In this document: positions 1 through 12,062 of the stretch, piece by piece
Layout: the number at the start of each line of letters is the position of its first letter
Numbering within the stretch: the first letter of the stretch is position 1
Source of the DNA: Climacium dendroides
Lineage: Eukaryota > Streptophyta > Bryopsida > Hypnales > Climaciaceae
Assembly: GCA_950106755.1 (NCBI GenBank)
Contig: OX467084.1
Coordinates: 5,580,001 to 5,644,000 of the forward strand
DNA: 64,000 bases
Reading direction: 5' to 3'
Program-made: the position numbers and the translations under genes
The notes under the pieces: model-generated
Told to the model about the DNA's origin: nothing
What the model saw: only the letters and a program-made list of their open reading frames with translations
Databases searched by the model: none

Positions 1-210
1 GATTCCTGAACTCGCAATCGTTTTGGCTTGACTTGGCATGCTGGTGGTCGGGGGTTGAATGATTCTGTGACGCAGATGTATCCTCTCACTGCATTTCATC
101 CCAAAGATGCCAATTGCAACGGCCATGTGCCGCCTCATTGTGGAGATTGGGTGACCATGCTCACATGATGATCATGCTTGGTTCTACTAAAGTCTAATTA
201 TGTCTTTTCA
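1..210. other. Intergenic, no gene seen
   Basis: Moderate-GC sequence without a credible reading frame. It does not match the other repeat-unit copies in the window as far as I can see by eye. Confidence 0.3.
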
Positions 211-690
211 GTTCTTTAATCCTTAAATGTCGACACGGATGTTTGGTGTTTGTTGGATGACAAGGAATGTTTCTAGTAGGATAGAAGTGCAAGTATTTAT
301 CTTCAAAATTTTGTTGTGAAAAAGAGAGGTCTTTTACAATAGTTTGACTTTCATTGAGTGCTTTTGTTATTTTTTAAGTCAATGATTTATACAGTAATGA
401 AAAGGGATGATTTCTAAGGTCACTCATTCATTCTTTAATCCTTAAACAAGTTGGTCATTGTGGAAATCATTTGTTTGGGTATTGTGTGAATTGTTGGCTT
501 AAAAAAAATGCAAAAGTACTCTTTGGAAGATAAACTAATGTAGAAGACATTCCTTTTTTTTCACATAAAATTTGGAGGATGATTAGCTACACTTTTCTCT
601 TACATGGAGAGATTCTTTGTCATTCACTGGCTTGGAAATTGGAAAATGTCTTCCACGTTGTTTATGAGTTATGGGTTAAGGATTAAATTT
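211..690. mobile_element. Fold-back (palindromic) MITE-like element, about 480 bp
   Basis: The left arm (about 211-430) and right arm (about 430-690) are imperfect reverse complements along their whole length. The left end reads TTCTTTAATCCTTAA and the right end reads as its complement near TTAAGGATTAAA. The left-arm stretch around AAATTTTGTTGTGAAAAAGAG pairs with the right-arm stretch TTTTTTCACATAAAATTTGG. No coding capacity. A one-arm relative lies at 13,860-14,083. The family is not one I can name, and I could not define a target-site duplication. Confidence 0.5.
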
Positions 691-3600
691 TAGACTATTA
701 GTTTTCAAGTTTTTAAATTTAGTTTAGATTAACAATTGAGATTTGCATATGAATTTGAATAAGTTATTTGTTTTTTTTCTTATCATTCTTAACATACTAG
801 TGCTACTAACAAAACAATTCGTATTCCTTGTGCCAACTTCAATTCAAGAGTCAATGGTAGTATGGTTTTTAATCTTGATGTTGTACATAGATAGATTGTG
901 GAGATGTCAAAAGTCCACGAGATGTTAACATCTCCACAATATATTCTAAACTAAGATATTCTTTTATTCAAATGATTGATGATACAAAGCTAAACACACT
1001 TTTTACATTGGAAGGTTCACTTTTACCACATTGAATTACTTGAATTTAGTACAACCACATTTTATTAATAGGAATGATATTTACTTCCATTGATGCATCA
1101 TTGATTTTTTGTTTGAATATATCAAATGGAGAACCTTCACTATTTGGATGATGTTGAATTTTTTGAAAAAAATTAGTTTAAGGATATTAAAGAAAGAGAA
1201 TTTACTAACTCTCATCCCACGGTATAAGAGAAGATAGTTTAAAGTTGTTTTGTATTTAATGAGTCAAATTTAGATATCACACTCATATAATTTGCCTTCA
1301 ATGTCCTATTTATGAAGTTTTTCAAGGTTTTCTTCTTTGAATCATTTGGTTGAAAGTCAATGTTTTTGCTCATTTCCTTTGAATTCTTTGCAATGTCTTT
1401 CTTTTACTCTATAAGAATTGACAAGTAGATAATATTGAATTTCAGTGTATGAAAAAAATTGGTTGTAAAAGAAAAAAAATTACATTATTGAAGTTCAAGA
1501 TTATATACAATTGATACAATACTTACACACTCCACAACACATAACCACAATCTTAACCCGACTTTATCGCACTATTATCATAGGTGTATTATACAAAAAT
1601 TGAATATTGATTAATGAGGACAAAAAAAAAAGAGATTGATTCATAGAAGTTTTAACCTTTTTTCCAGTCTTATTGGTTTAGAATGCTTGTTTTATACAAT
1701 GAAAAAACCAAGACTTGTCTCATGTGGTTTATGGGGCCTCTTTTTTTCTTGATACAACTTATGTATTTCAAAATTCTACAAATAAAATATATACAATTCT
1801 CATCGGAGTTCAAGTCGCACAATTTGAGACAATCCGATGAAGTAGCCATTTGCTTTGCTAACCTAAGATGCACCATTACTTTGATCCGGTTCAATCCAAT
1901 GCAGTTTGCAACTTATCTTTAAGAATTCAAAATCCTAAATCGAAACCCCGAATCCTCACTTCAATTTCAGATTCACATAAATGCAATTAGAAAAACTCAA
2001 AAAAAAACCTTGTAAGTGCAAAGTACTTAATAAGACTCATCTTACAAACAATCACTTGATAGTACATCTAATATTGCCCCACCCATTATTTTTTTTCAAA
2101 TCGTAGTTTGGCTTCAAGCATGTTTTAGTCTTAAAAACACCTCTTTCCTTTCTTCATATCACTTGAATTAGATTCTACTAAATTGAATTTTAACTTTCTA
2201 TATTTTTCCCAATATGAACAATAATCGTGATTTAATGTGATATGAAGGCAAGGAATGAATATTCCTAAACTTAAAGAAGGATTTACAACAAATGAAATAT
2301 TAAAGCTCTTATTTTAGCTAGGCTTTTACATATATATAGTGGAAGGATATTCTACTATTAATCCCTCATATTATCACAAACTAAACCTATGTTTCCTTTA
2401 AAACACTTAATTCATCATACCACTAAAATCATAAGTCCCTTTGCAATATCACAAATGCTACCATTGATACTAGGGACTCACGCTTGGTATGCTACACATT
2501 CATTGTATCACATATTAGTAAAATTCTGATATATTTGAATAGAATGCATGATAATGATTTCAATAAGTCTTTAAAATAATTATTTCAAATATTTTGTAAA
2601 AATATTTTCAATCATGCATACATAGAAATCGTATTTTCATACAATGTGATATTACAGAAATAGAGTAACAGTTTGCAACCACTTCTGTAATATCACTTTT
2701 TACATAGGGTGATATTATAGAAATAATATAGTTCTTGCAATTAAGGTGATATTAAAGAGGATCCATAGGATGATATTATAGATGTAGCAAATCCATTGCT
2801 TCTCTTGGCTTTACAGTTCTTTGCACTTCTATGATTTTGTGCTTTTGTGAGCTTTGAGTTTTCATGATTTCAATTTTCTATTGCTACTACCAAATGATTT
2901 TGAGAAATTTATTCAATTGAAGCGATTTTGGATTCCACAACAATTAAGTTGTTCACAAAGTTTTTGAGATTTATAATTTTTTCTTTTCAATTCTTCAATT
3001 TGAGTTGCCATTTTTTGTAACAATGGAGTCAAATTTCTAATGCATTCTAATGTATGTGTATCTTATATAGTATTTACCATTGCATATGTTTCATTCATCA
3101 TTCAATAAATTTCTATTGTACATTTCAATATATGCTTACTTATGAAAAAAATTATAGAAAGATTTTAGTCATTTTTATTTAAAGATTTATTGAAATTTTT
3201 GTTCTACATTCTATGTAATACATAAAAATTCTTATAAAATTCTAATGATGAATGCATAGCATAGAAAGCCCCAACCACTAGTCTAAAACTAATAAAGTAG
3301 AGCATTTTATGCACTTCAGACTTTTAAGAACAAAACACTACATTAACAAGTATATTATCATTTGCAATCTAACACATTCTTTTAATACTTAACACTTAAA
3401 ATTGGTTTTGAATTGTTAGTAGAATGTAATGCACTCCTATCATTCTAAAAATTTCAATTTCAAATAAGTTGTCAAAGTGCAGTTGTGGTGCTTCAAAAAG
3501 CGTGTGTTTTTAACCATTTCAATGGAGCACCATTAGCTTATTAGCTAATTTTTGGAACTTCCTGTCATATAATTTTTTCTTCCTACCTTCCCATGCAATA

Positions 3601-4674
3601 TACTATTGATCTTACATTGTTCCCATGCAGTGAATTGTTGGTAAGGGTTCATTGCAAGAAACACCAAACCTATTTTCCACCACAATTAGAGTGATGTTGC
3701 TATCATCTACTATAGCTTTTGAAGCACAAGTCTAATGAACATAAAATTATTATTGGATATGTCTAAGAAATTTTTAAAATTCATTTTATATTTAAAAGTC
3801 AATTTTGTTAATTTGTCACACTTTGGGGTTTAGGAATTTTCATTTCGTTTGGTGTATCCAAATTGAATGATCTAAAGTAGAAATTTTGGTGGTCTATTCC
3901 CACACTAGGTAGGCATATGCCTACTAAAGGGCATTTAAAAATATATTATTTTATGTCCTCTAGATCCATGCAAACAAGACTCCTTTACATGAGCACTTTT
4001 GAACATTGAAGATGGTACCAACTTCATTTTTTTGGTGAAATTTGATCACCATCAAGTCCTTACAAATGGTCAATTTGAAGGGTTTTTTGCTAATGATTTT
4101 ATTTATTAATAATTTATACTCATTTTTTCACTTTTTTGTAACAATTTGTCTTTTTTTTTCCATAATATTGTTTTAGTATTCACAAATAGTACATGGTACT
4201 TGCAATGGTACTTTTAGCAATCGATTTTTACAATCAATGATTGAGATTGTTCCTTTATGCAGTACTCATAATGTTTTGGGGCTAAAATGTAGATTTTGTC
4301 AAAAAAACTACAAAAAATGGAAGATGTTTCTTGCAATGACCTTGAGTGGCTTGCTAGAGGCTTTCAACTTTCCTTCATCCTAATATTTTTCCCAAATTTA
4401 GGATATGAATTTTGGGTGATGGCATGATATGGGTTCATAAATAGTTTGTCTTGGTTTGTTTGAACAAAACTCTTCTTCTTTGGCATAGCCTTTCAATTTT
4501 TGTAGAGCCCTTTGTAATTCAATGATTTTAAATACACTCTTAAACTACACATTAAAATTCATACCAACTTGTTTAAACTATTATATGGCATTTAGATGTG
4601 TCTTCTTGTGGAATAAATTAGAACTTGTTTTAATCTACAAAATTCAAGTGAAGGAATCATCTAGACAACACATT
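691..4674. other. AT-rich intergenic stretch with small hairpins, no gene seen
   Basis: About 4 kb of AT-rich sequence. All open frames are short and have no recognisable domain. Visible structures are a 12-bp-stem hairpin at about 896-940 (TTGTGGAGATGT and its complement) and a 14-bp-stem hairpin at about 2646-2696 (GTGATATTACAGAA and its complement). The second is followed to about 2780 by three looser copies of the GGTGATATTA motif. It probably contains old decayed transposon sequence that I cannot classify. Confidence 0.3.
2646..2780. repeat. Hairpin plus short GTGATATTA-type repeats
   Basis: GTGATATTACAGAA at the left pairs with TTCTGTAATATCAC about 35 bp to the right. Three further GGTGATATTA or GATGATATTA motifs follow at about 30-bp spacing. 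Likely a small MITE end or local slippage product. Confidence 0.4.
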
Positions 4675-4848
4675 TATAGGGAATTTCATTAAAATGGCGA
4701 ATATTCTGTGACTTTGACATCCCATAGTTCAAACCGGGCAGTCTGAAATCTAGTACACTAATAGATTTTAGACCGCCCGGTCTGAACTGTGGGAATGACA
4801 CACTATGAAAATGATACATGGAATATCGCCATGTTAATGAAATTCTCC
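4675..4848. mobile_element. Palindromic MITE, about 170 bp
   Basis: Almost the entire segment is one hairpin. The left end GGGAATTTCATTAAAATGGC pairs with the right end GCCATGTTAATGAAATTCTC. The inner parts around CAAACCGGGCAGTCTG and CAGACCGGGCGGTCT also pair. The same terminal motif bounds the element at 55,438-55,761, so both belong to one family. No clear target-site duplication is visible at this copy. Confidence 0.6.
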
Positions 4849-5440
4849 ATATTTTTAGTATTTAGATTCAAAATTTGGGCAATAGTTTTAGATTTGTGTG
4901 AGATCTTCAAATATGGATTATGTGAAAAGAATAAGCCTAGACAATAATTTTAGTGGCTACTTCAAAGTACAAATTTGGTTTATTTTTTCTACATGCCCTA
5001 ATCTATAGAAAATTGTTCCTTTGTTTGAATGGTGTTTTTATAATATGGTGAAAATAAGAATATGAAGATGCTCATTGCATCAAAAAAGTTAAAAATTCTA
5101 ATATGTATTAATGTGTAGTATTTTTAAAAGTAAAGAGCTGGCAACTGGGAAGTAAAAAACTTCTATCTTTCTAGAACATCCTTTTGGAAATAGTCATAGC
5201 AGACCATTGCCCTCAATTTGTTGACTTACTTGGATGGAAGGGACCAACATGTCTACTAATACTCATTAAATTATTAATATCACATGAATTCTCCAACATC
5301 ATGTATTCATATTAGCCTAGCTACCCCTAGTCATGATGATGGCACTAATAAAAATTGTCCATCCAATTGACCATTATAGAGGAGGATTTCTATGGCTTCA
5401 CTATAAACAACTAAGGCTTCATTTCGTAGATTTTTCCTCC
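4849..5440. other. Intergenic, no gene seen
   Basis: AT-rich sequence with no open frame of note and no match to other parts of the window that I could recognise. Confidence 0.3.
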
Positions 5441-5932
5441 ACATCACAGTAGGAAGATCATTTTGGAATAAAAAACTAAGGCCAAATATAAGACATTTTG
5501 AGACAAAGGGAGTAAATAATATGTCTCAAAGTGCCAAAATTGTCATAATCAAGTGCCTACACTCAAATAAAAAACTAGCTTTTTCACCTATGGATTGATA
5601 AAAAATTCTTGACAAGCTACTACAGAAGTGCTAACTTCTCAAAATCTAGTCACAATAATAAATGTGATAATTCCGACTTTGATTAAATTCTATTTCAAAA
5701 CAAATTTTTATTTTGACTACCATGTACAATTATGTTGTTAACTACTAACATTTTACAACCATAAAGGTATGGTAACTATACCTAATCTATGTTGAGACTT
5801 TTTTTTCAAAATGTAACTAATCCCTAACTAAACCAATTTCTTTATGTCACTTAGGTAACCAATAGTCTATTCATATAGTGTCCCAAAAATATACGCTAAA
5901 GGCATGTGGCATCTGTTGGGACCCCAAAAAAC
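5440..5932. repeat. Start of duplicated unit A (3' flank of RING copy A)
   Basis: This stretch aligns with 51,440-51,890. Shared runs include CTAAACCAATTTCTTTA and AATAGTCTATTCAT. It is the 3' flank of the RING gene in units A and C. Unit B has a different flank here, the distal end of unit A at 36.7-37.0 kb. The precise left boundary is uncertain. Confidence 0.55.
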
Positions 5933-6365
5933 TTATTTAAAACTTTCAAAACTGTGCTCAAATGCTTCGATCAATAACAACCTTTGATCTTCATGATCCA
6001 AGGATGTTGGAAGCAAGTTGAAAAGAAAGAAGGTTATAAGTTGCAACTTGTAATGGCAATGGTGACGAGGTTGCCAGTGGGACGGCACCACGTTAGTCAA
6101 CAACCGGTTATCACTTGCATGCTCAACTAGACATATCTGTGAATTCATCCTAACCAGAAACATATTCTGATGTCATCAGAATATGTCATATCTGTATTCG
6201 TCAGAATATGTCACTATGACATCAGAATATGTCATCAGAAATTGTGAATTCATCCTAATCAGAAAACCCATCGTCAACATCCGCAATAGCGTCCAAAAGC
6301 CATTGCGATCCCTCTGCCTCAAGCATCCAATCCGTTGTCCTGTAAATAGACTCCCGAATCCTCGC
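5933..6365 (-). pseudogene. Untranslated C-terminal extension of RING copy A (relic)
   Basis: Downstream of the copy A stop codon at 6366-6368, the same frame continues to match the paralogues. It reads ARIRES..RTTDWM against ARIRELIVRTRDWM in unit B. The stop therefore stands where copy B has a glutamine codon. Further on, copy A is disturbed by local duplications: a short repeat containing TCAGAATATGTCA occurs several times at about 6165-6235, and GTGAATTCATCCTAA occurs twice, about 106 bp apart. Near 5,960 the motif LLLIEAFEH is again shared with unit C. This is inferred to be the former C-terminal part of a longer protein. Confidence 0.5.
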
Positions 6366-6959
6366 CTACATCGATTCCATTAAATACTTGGCAGCCCGCC
6401 TATGATTCCTTTTGTATACGATATGCGGATTCAGGGCGTGCAACTCATCCAGAACTTTCAACAAGTGCTCTCTCATGCTTTCGCAATTCTGCAACTGCTC
6501 AACGAGCAGTCTCTGAGTGTCGGTGACAATGACTCGCAGAGTCTCAGTATAAGTGAGAACCCGGGTGGAAATTGGGGGGTTGGAGCGTGGTGGAATGAAT
6601 GCGCTGAATACAGGATCAGAAGGACCTGATGTTGAGCTGCAGTGAATAGGGACAATGTTGATGCCGGCTTTTATTGTAGTTCTACAAACGAGACATGGCT
6701 TCTTGCAGTCTTGGAGCCACTGGGATAGACAGGGCCAACAGAAGATGTGACCACAGTGGGTGGCGACGGGGAGGGTGGGAGGGGTGTTGTAGCAGATGTT
6801 GCAGTCCAAGTGGACACGTTGTGTGTCTCTTTGGTCGGGACTTTGATCGGGACTTTCACTGATGGGGAGGGTGTCGGAATTTGCAGAAAAGAAAGATTCG
6901 GTGTCGTCGATGTCTGGAGAAGAATCAATCAGATGCGCCGAAGACTGCAAGGACTCCAT
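6366..6959 (-). CDS. C3HC4 RING-finger protein, unit A (putative E3 ubiquitin ligase)
   Basis: A 197-residue frame with a complete RING-HC finger at residues 53-92. Ligands are C53, C56, C69, H71, C74, C77, C89 and C92 (CNIC..CGH..CWPC..CLVC). The [14 protein letters not shown] core is like that of the RMA/RNF5 group of E3 ubiquitin ligases, in which the RING recruits a ubiquitin-loaded E2. RMA proteins normally end in a membrane anchor. Here the C-terminus is charged and helix-like with no transmembrane segment, so membership is only by RING similarity. The N-terminus is acidic and Ser/Asp-rich with an SPDQSPDQ repeat. The start was chosen because all three copies share M-[ED]-[SF] and the leader above it. 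The stop TAG replaces a glutamine codon of the paralogue, so the protein is probably shortened. It is the only one of the three copies with an uninterrupted RING and start codon. Confidence 0.7.
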   Translation of the reverse strand: MESLQSSAHLIDSSPDIDDTESFFSANSDTLPISESPDQSPDQRDTQRVHLDCNICYNTPPTLPVATHCGHIFCWPCLSQWLQDCKKPCLVCRTTIKAGINIVPIHCSSTSGPSDPVFSAFIPPRSNPPISTRVLTYTETLRVIVTDTQRLLVEQLQNCESMREHLLKVLDELHALNPHIVYKRNHRRAAKYLMESM

Positions 6960-7860
6960 GATTGTCGTCGTAAGGGTAAAGACTAGCTGTTAGTTGTCCA
7001 CAATCGGGCTCACAAGGATTTGGTACGTATCGCTTGATCATAGGTGCAATGACTTGCAAAAATTAAAAAGGAGAGAAAACGTAAGTTAAAGGTGGAATGT
7101 CGCCCTGCAAGTGAATCAGAAATTTATCCAAAGCAGTGAAGACATCCACATGCTAATTGCTGAAAGAATTTTAGCAACTTGCAGACATATAATTCTAAAA
7201 CCGGAAGTCCACTGCATGCTAGAGATTCTCCGATTTGTGAGTGCTCTGCAACAAACAACCTTCCTACCAAGTAACACGAATGTAAACTGAACTAAAGACT
7301 AGGACTTCCAGATTCTAACTCTTAAAGTCAAATACTCCTAAATTATACATGTAACCAAAGCGTTTGCAACATCAATGGACTTGCCGACATGGATCAATCC
7401 CCTGCATACGAGTACAATTGCCAACAGAACGATGCCAAGTTGTAATTGTGCACACAACAACTTCTGCAACTTCTTGATCTCCTAACGATATTTAATTTCA
7501 AAATTTACAGATGTTTCCAGATTTTTCAATCTCCTAACGAATTTTGCACTGTTATTGTAGGTTGCAGTGGACAAGAATTTGCTAATTCCTGTTGAGGCTA
7601 GAATCTGCTTGTATACTCAACAAAGAAGAGTTGTGCTTGCAAACTAATACCTGTGACAAACTCACACAATCAAGTTCTCATAACCCTAGGAACCGTGAGA
7701 ACAGAAAACGAAGTATGAGATTGAGGTCGAGCGAAGACGTTTATACACCAAAGAATTTACCTTGGGAAGTCCACTTGCAACCTTGGTGTCTTTCTAAAAC
7801 AACCGAGACTACAATGATCCGAGACGAATTCCACCACTGAGACTTCAATTCCTACAAGAT
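6960..7860 (-). other. Leader, possible 5'-UTR intron and promoter-side region of RING copy A
   Basis: This region is conserved with 38,040-39,080 and 52,899-54,340, including the run ATCAATGGACTTGCC. Conservation outside a reading frame suggests a shared leader or promoter. A possible intron runs between a donor at about 7760 (CCCAAG|GTAAAT on the minus strand) and an acceptor at about 7053. The acceptor reads TTTTTGCAG|GC in copy B and is slightly altered in copy A. The short frame at 7592-7840 is preserved in the copies only because the DNA is conserved. I do not call it a gene. Confidence 0.35.
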
Positions 7861-8285
7861 ACCATCTTTAAGTTGAGAAACATGATCATTTTTTAAAAAT
7901 GTATTCAGAAGAGTTTGCTAGATTTCAAAAATAGAAAACATCACAGTATCTATTTTTTCCAAAAAATTTTAATTATAGTATTTTTGTGCATAACTTTTGG
8001 AATTCAAAAACCTGTGAATTCAAAAAAAAATTGGTAAGACTTTGTTAGTTTGTTTTAAGTGTAACTCTAATTTTCTAAACATTATTTGTTTTTTGAGAAA
8101 ATTCCAAGCACTATTAGTTCACCTTTCTTCAACCCACTTGGCACAAAATTAAAAATTCTTGTAACAACTAACAACCCATTTACACATCATTCTGATAGGA
8201 AATCTACGGACTGAAGGGATCAGTTAATAAACACTGATCTTAAAAACATATGATATTTATGAATTACAATTTCTCTTTTTACTGA
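7861..8285. repeat. Unit A intergenic, homologous to unit C
   Basis: Non-coding DNA that aligns with 54,340-54,730 of unit C. No gene seen. Confidence 0.5.
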
Positions 8286-8502
8286 CACTATAAGAAAACC
8301 TTGTTTTAGGTGACGGATTGACATCAAAAGGAACGGATTTTAGGTGACATCAAAAAAAAAAACCCATGTTTTTATGTCAACAATGATGTCCATTGATGTT
8401 ATATTGGACACCATTGTTGACATAAAAACATGGGTTTGTTTTTTTCAATGTCACCTAAAATCCGTTCCTTTTGACATCAATAAATTTTGGTTTCTTATAG
8501 TG
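8286..8502. mobile_element. CACTA-type MITE, 217 bp, with 3-bp TSD TGA
   Basis: The ends are CACTATAAGAAAACC and GGTTTCTTATAGTG, and the interior is a near-perfect hairpin centred at about 8395. It is flanked by TGA at 8283-8285 and 8503-8505. CACTA termini with a 3-bp target duplication are the signature of the CACTA (En/Spm) superfamily. Unit C at about 54,725 has the same flanks without the element, so insertion came after the unit duplicated. Confidence 0.8.
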
Positions 8503-9949
8503 TGAAGATGCAATTTTACATCAACCCTTCCATGAGCTGTGTAGAGAATGCCTGAATCATTACCTTATTACCGAGAATCAAAGAAGAAATGAATTCAAAG
8601 TTAGTGTGGTATATTAAGTTATATCTTAATCATGAAAAATCACGTAATATATCAATGGGAGGAGTTTCAAGTTTATGTACTTATTATCTTACATTTAAAA
8701 ATAATCTTACTATCTCAATTTTATTGAAGTTGAAGTATTCTTACTGTCTTGATTTTATTGAAGTAAAAGTAATCTTATTATCTTAATTTTGAAATACAAC
8801 TTTTAATCCCAAATAAAAGTATGATCTTTAGTTCAAATTAACATTTATAGGTTAACTTCTCCCAAATGGATGTATTTTTTCCAATAAAGTTAGGGCTTGT
8901 AGTCACCTATTTAATAAGTCAAGAAAGTCACCTATATGGATACATAGTTTGATTTGTCATTAGGAAAAAATGCAACACCAATAATGTCTGCATTTCAACA
9001 ACCTAAAATCTTTGATATATAATTAAAAATACAAATTGATTATCATAACACACATTATCAAAATACTGAAGGTAAGAGGATCCATTGTAGACAACAAAAT
9101 TGGAATGGCTAAAAAAATTCTTCTATCATTTTATAAATAGGACAATCTGAGAGAAGGTGATAGCAACTATATCATTATTAAGTAAATCACATTAGTAAAG
9201 TAAATGACTACACAAAAATATCTTACCATAACTCGTAAACTATATATATTTTAACTATCTTATTCACCAAAGACATTTGTAAAGCATGATAATGTTATAA
9301 ATGGAAAATATCCCTACAACAAAGTACGCATTAGATATTGAAGTTTTGAAGTGTGTTGCCCTAATAGACTTTAAATATCACTAAGCCTCCTCCATACACT
9401 CTCTAAGTGCATCCATAATGATCATCTCATTCATCTATTGCAATTACAATATTTACTTAAACCAAAATGATGTCATGATTCTATGGAGATTTTTGTGAAT
9501 CCCACTCAAAAGGTAGAAGTTCCTAAATCACCAAGACACTTTATTACCATTGATATATTCCTAAAGGACAGAACCTATGATTATGTAGTCAAACTTCTAC
9601 TTTGTATCCACCTTTTTTCCAATATTTATGAGGAAATTTTTTTGGTTTTATTTTTCAAAGACAAAAGCAAACATAAAATATGTCATAAAATTTTCAGATT
9701 TTTTTGTTGAAAATTTCAAATTACTGTGATTTTTTGAATAAAAAGTGAAGAAAATTCATATCAAATACAGAACATCATTATAAGTATGAAAATTCTAGAA
9801 TAGAAGTACATTTAGTATAGAATATATAGAGTAAAGAAAATTTCCATGTCACTCTATGTATTGAATATGGTAATAGATTCTCGATTTCAAACCTTAATAA
9901 AATGTATTATTTTAGAATTTTTCCAAAAATTCCAAGCAAAGTAGAAACT
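8503..9949. repeat. Unit A intergenic, homologous to 54,730-56,410
   Basis: Extensive non-coding similarity to unit C, for example around 9483 and 55,950 where ATGGAGATTTTTGTGAATCC is shared. The 75-codon frame at 9483 is broken in unit C, so it is not a conserved gene. Confidence 0.6.
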
Positions 9950-10382
9950 CATTAGTAGAATAAAAGGTCAAATGTAACTAGTGAAAAATGAGTAGTTACT
10001 AAAAAATAACCAGAAAAAAGACTTCCAGTCATTAAAATGGCACCAAAGCAAACGTGTTGTATGTTGCAAGCACTAATCAAGAGTCCAAATGACTAGTAAA
10101 TGACGCTTAGATGAGATCAAGAATGAAAATTGGTTTCATCTATATATCAATTTGCATCTTGAGCCTTTGTCGTTGATGTGGACTATACCTAGTCATTTTT
10201 TAGTTGTCTACTAATAAATCCAATGCAATAGATGACTACAAAATAACTGAAAAATGATTGTTATTGGAACAAGTTGGAATTTGAAGTAAATAATTTTCAA
10301 GTTAGCAAGTCTGACTAGGAATAGTTAAAATTTTGTCATGATTTAGTCATTGCGCAATCATTGTTTGCCAATCATTGTAGTT

Positions 10383-12062
10383 ATAATGCACTCATTTTTT
10401 AGTAATACTAGCTAGTCATTGTTCAATCATATACTGTTGAGTTAGTGCCATCCAATATGTGGTAAGATGTAATAGCATCTTGGCAACAAATGGATGGCTT
10501 AGATGAATGACTTAGATGGATGGCTCAAATTGCATTTTGGCAACAAAGGAACGGATTAAATTGTCACATTTTCAATCAATTGCTAAATTTTAGGTCATCT
10601 GTCATTCCAGTTTTACAACAACTAACATGTGGCATTTATAGAATTTATTGTTGATTGTTTGAATTGGTGGTTGGTTGGATATTGGATCTAGAATTAGAAG
10701 GAAATTATAACATGGTAAAATGAGTTTGAATCACCGAATTCTGGTAGGGAGCATTTCTTTGAGCACGATAAAGTTCCAAGAGAAATAGACATACTTGAAT
10801 TTGTTGCCATAATCATCTGTACAAATTAATATTGTTCATACATTCTTACTCTAGAGAAATTATAGTATATTGACACTGCAATTATAGTGTAATCATGATG
10901 TAGTCATAATATAGTGCAATCATAATGTAGTTGTAGTATAGTGTAGTCACAGTATAGTTGTAGTATAGTGCAATCTCAATGTAGTCGTAGTATAGTGTAG
11001 TCATAGTATAGTGCAATCACAATGTAGTTGTAGTATAGTGTAGTCACAGTGTAGTTGTAGTATACTGTAGTCACAATGTAGTCATAATATAGTATAGTCA
11101 TAGTGTAGTGTCAGTGCAATCATAGTATAGTGATAATGTAGTCATATTAATATAGTGACAATGTAGTCATTTTAATATAAAGACAATGTAGTCATATTAA
11201 TATAATGAAGTCATAGTGTATTGATAGTGCAGTCATACTATAGTAACATTGAAATCATAATGTAGTCACAATACAGTCATATAAATATAATGCACTCATT
11301 TTTTAGTAATACTAGCTAGTCATTGTTCAATCATATACTGTTGAGTTAGTGCCATCCAATATGTGGTAAGATGTAATAGCATCTTGGCAACAAATGGACG
11401 GCTTAGATGAATGACTTAGATGGATGGCTCAAATTGCATTTTGGCAACAAAGGAATGGATTAAATTGTCACATTTTCAATCAATTGCTAAATTTTAGGTC
11501 ATCTATCATTCCACTTTTACAACAACTAACATGTGGCATTTATAGAATTTATTGTTGATTGTTTGAATTGGCGGTTGGTTGGAATTTGTAATGGGTCAAG
11601 AATTAGAAGGAAATTATGGCATGGTAAAATGAGTTTGAATCACCAAATTCTAGTAGGGAGCATTTCTTTGAGTACAATAAAGTTCCGAGAGAAATAGACA
11701 TACTTGATATTGTTGCCACAATCATCTGTACAAATTAATATTGCTCATACATTCTTACTCTAGAGAAATTATAGTATATTGACACTGCAATTATAGTATA
11801 ATCACAGTGTAGTCATAGTATAGTGCAATCATAATATAGTTGTAGTATAGTGTAGTCACAGTGTAGTTGTAGTATAGTGCAGTCCCAATGTAGTCGTAGT
11901 ATAGTGTAGTCACAGTGTAGTCGTAGTGTAGTGTCAATGCAATCATAGTATAATGACAATGTAGTCATATTAATATAATGAAGTCATAGTGTAGTGATAG
12001 TGCAGTCATACTATAGTAACACTACAATCATAATGTAGTTATAATACAATCATATAAATATA
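10383..12062. repeat. Tandem duplication, 904-bp offset, inside the CACTA-type element
   Basis: The sequence starting ATAATGCACTCATTTTTTAG at 10,383 recurs at 11,287. Similarity extends through the TAGTATAGTG minisatellite to about 12,062. The second copy is shorter because its minisatellite part has fewer repeats. Confidence 0.75.
10870..11290. repeat. Degenerate minisatellite of TAGTCATAGTATAGTG motifs
   Basis: Many tandem and interspersed copies of short motifs such as AGTCATAGTATAGTG and GTAGTTGTAGTATAG. The array recurs at about 11,790-12,060 in the duplicated half. It could be an array of subterminal binding sites. Confidence 0.65.

Noticed and set aside
1670..1922. Two overlapping frames of 74-79 codons on opposite strands
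   Set aside because: No domain, no conservation elsewhere in the window, likely chance.
6402..6986. Overlapping frames on both strands around the RING gene A
   Set aside because: They are shadows of the RING coding sequence. Only the 6366-6959 minus frame has the zinc-ligand pattern.
7592..7840. 82-codon frame conserved at 53,893-54,111
   Set aside because: Conservation is of the DNA as part of a duplicated non-coding leader. In copy B the frame differs, and no domain is present.
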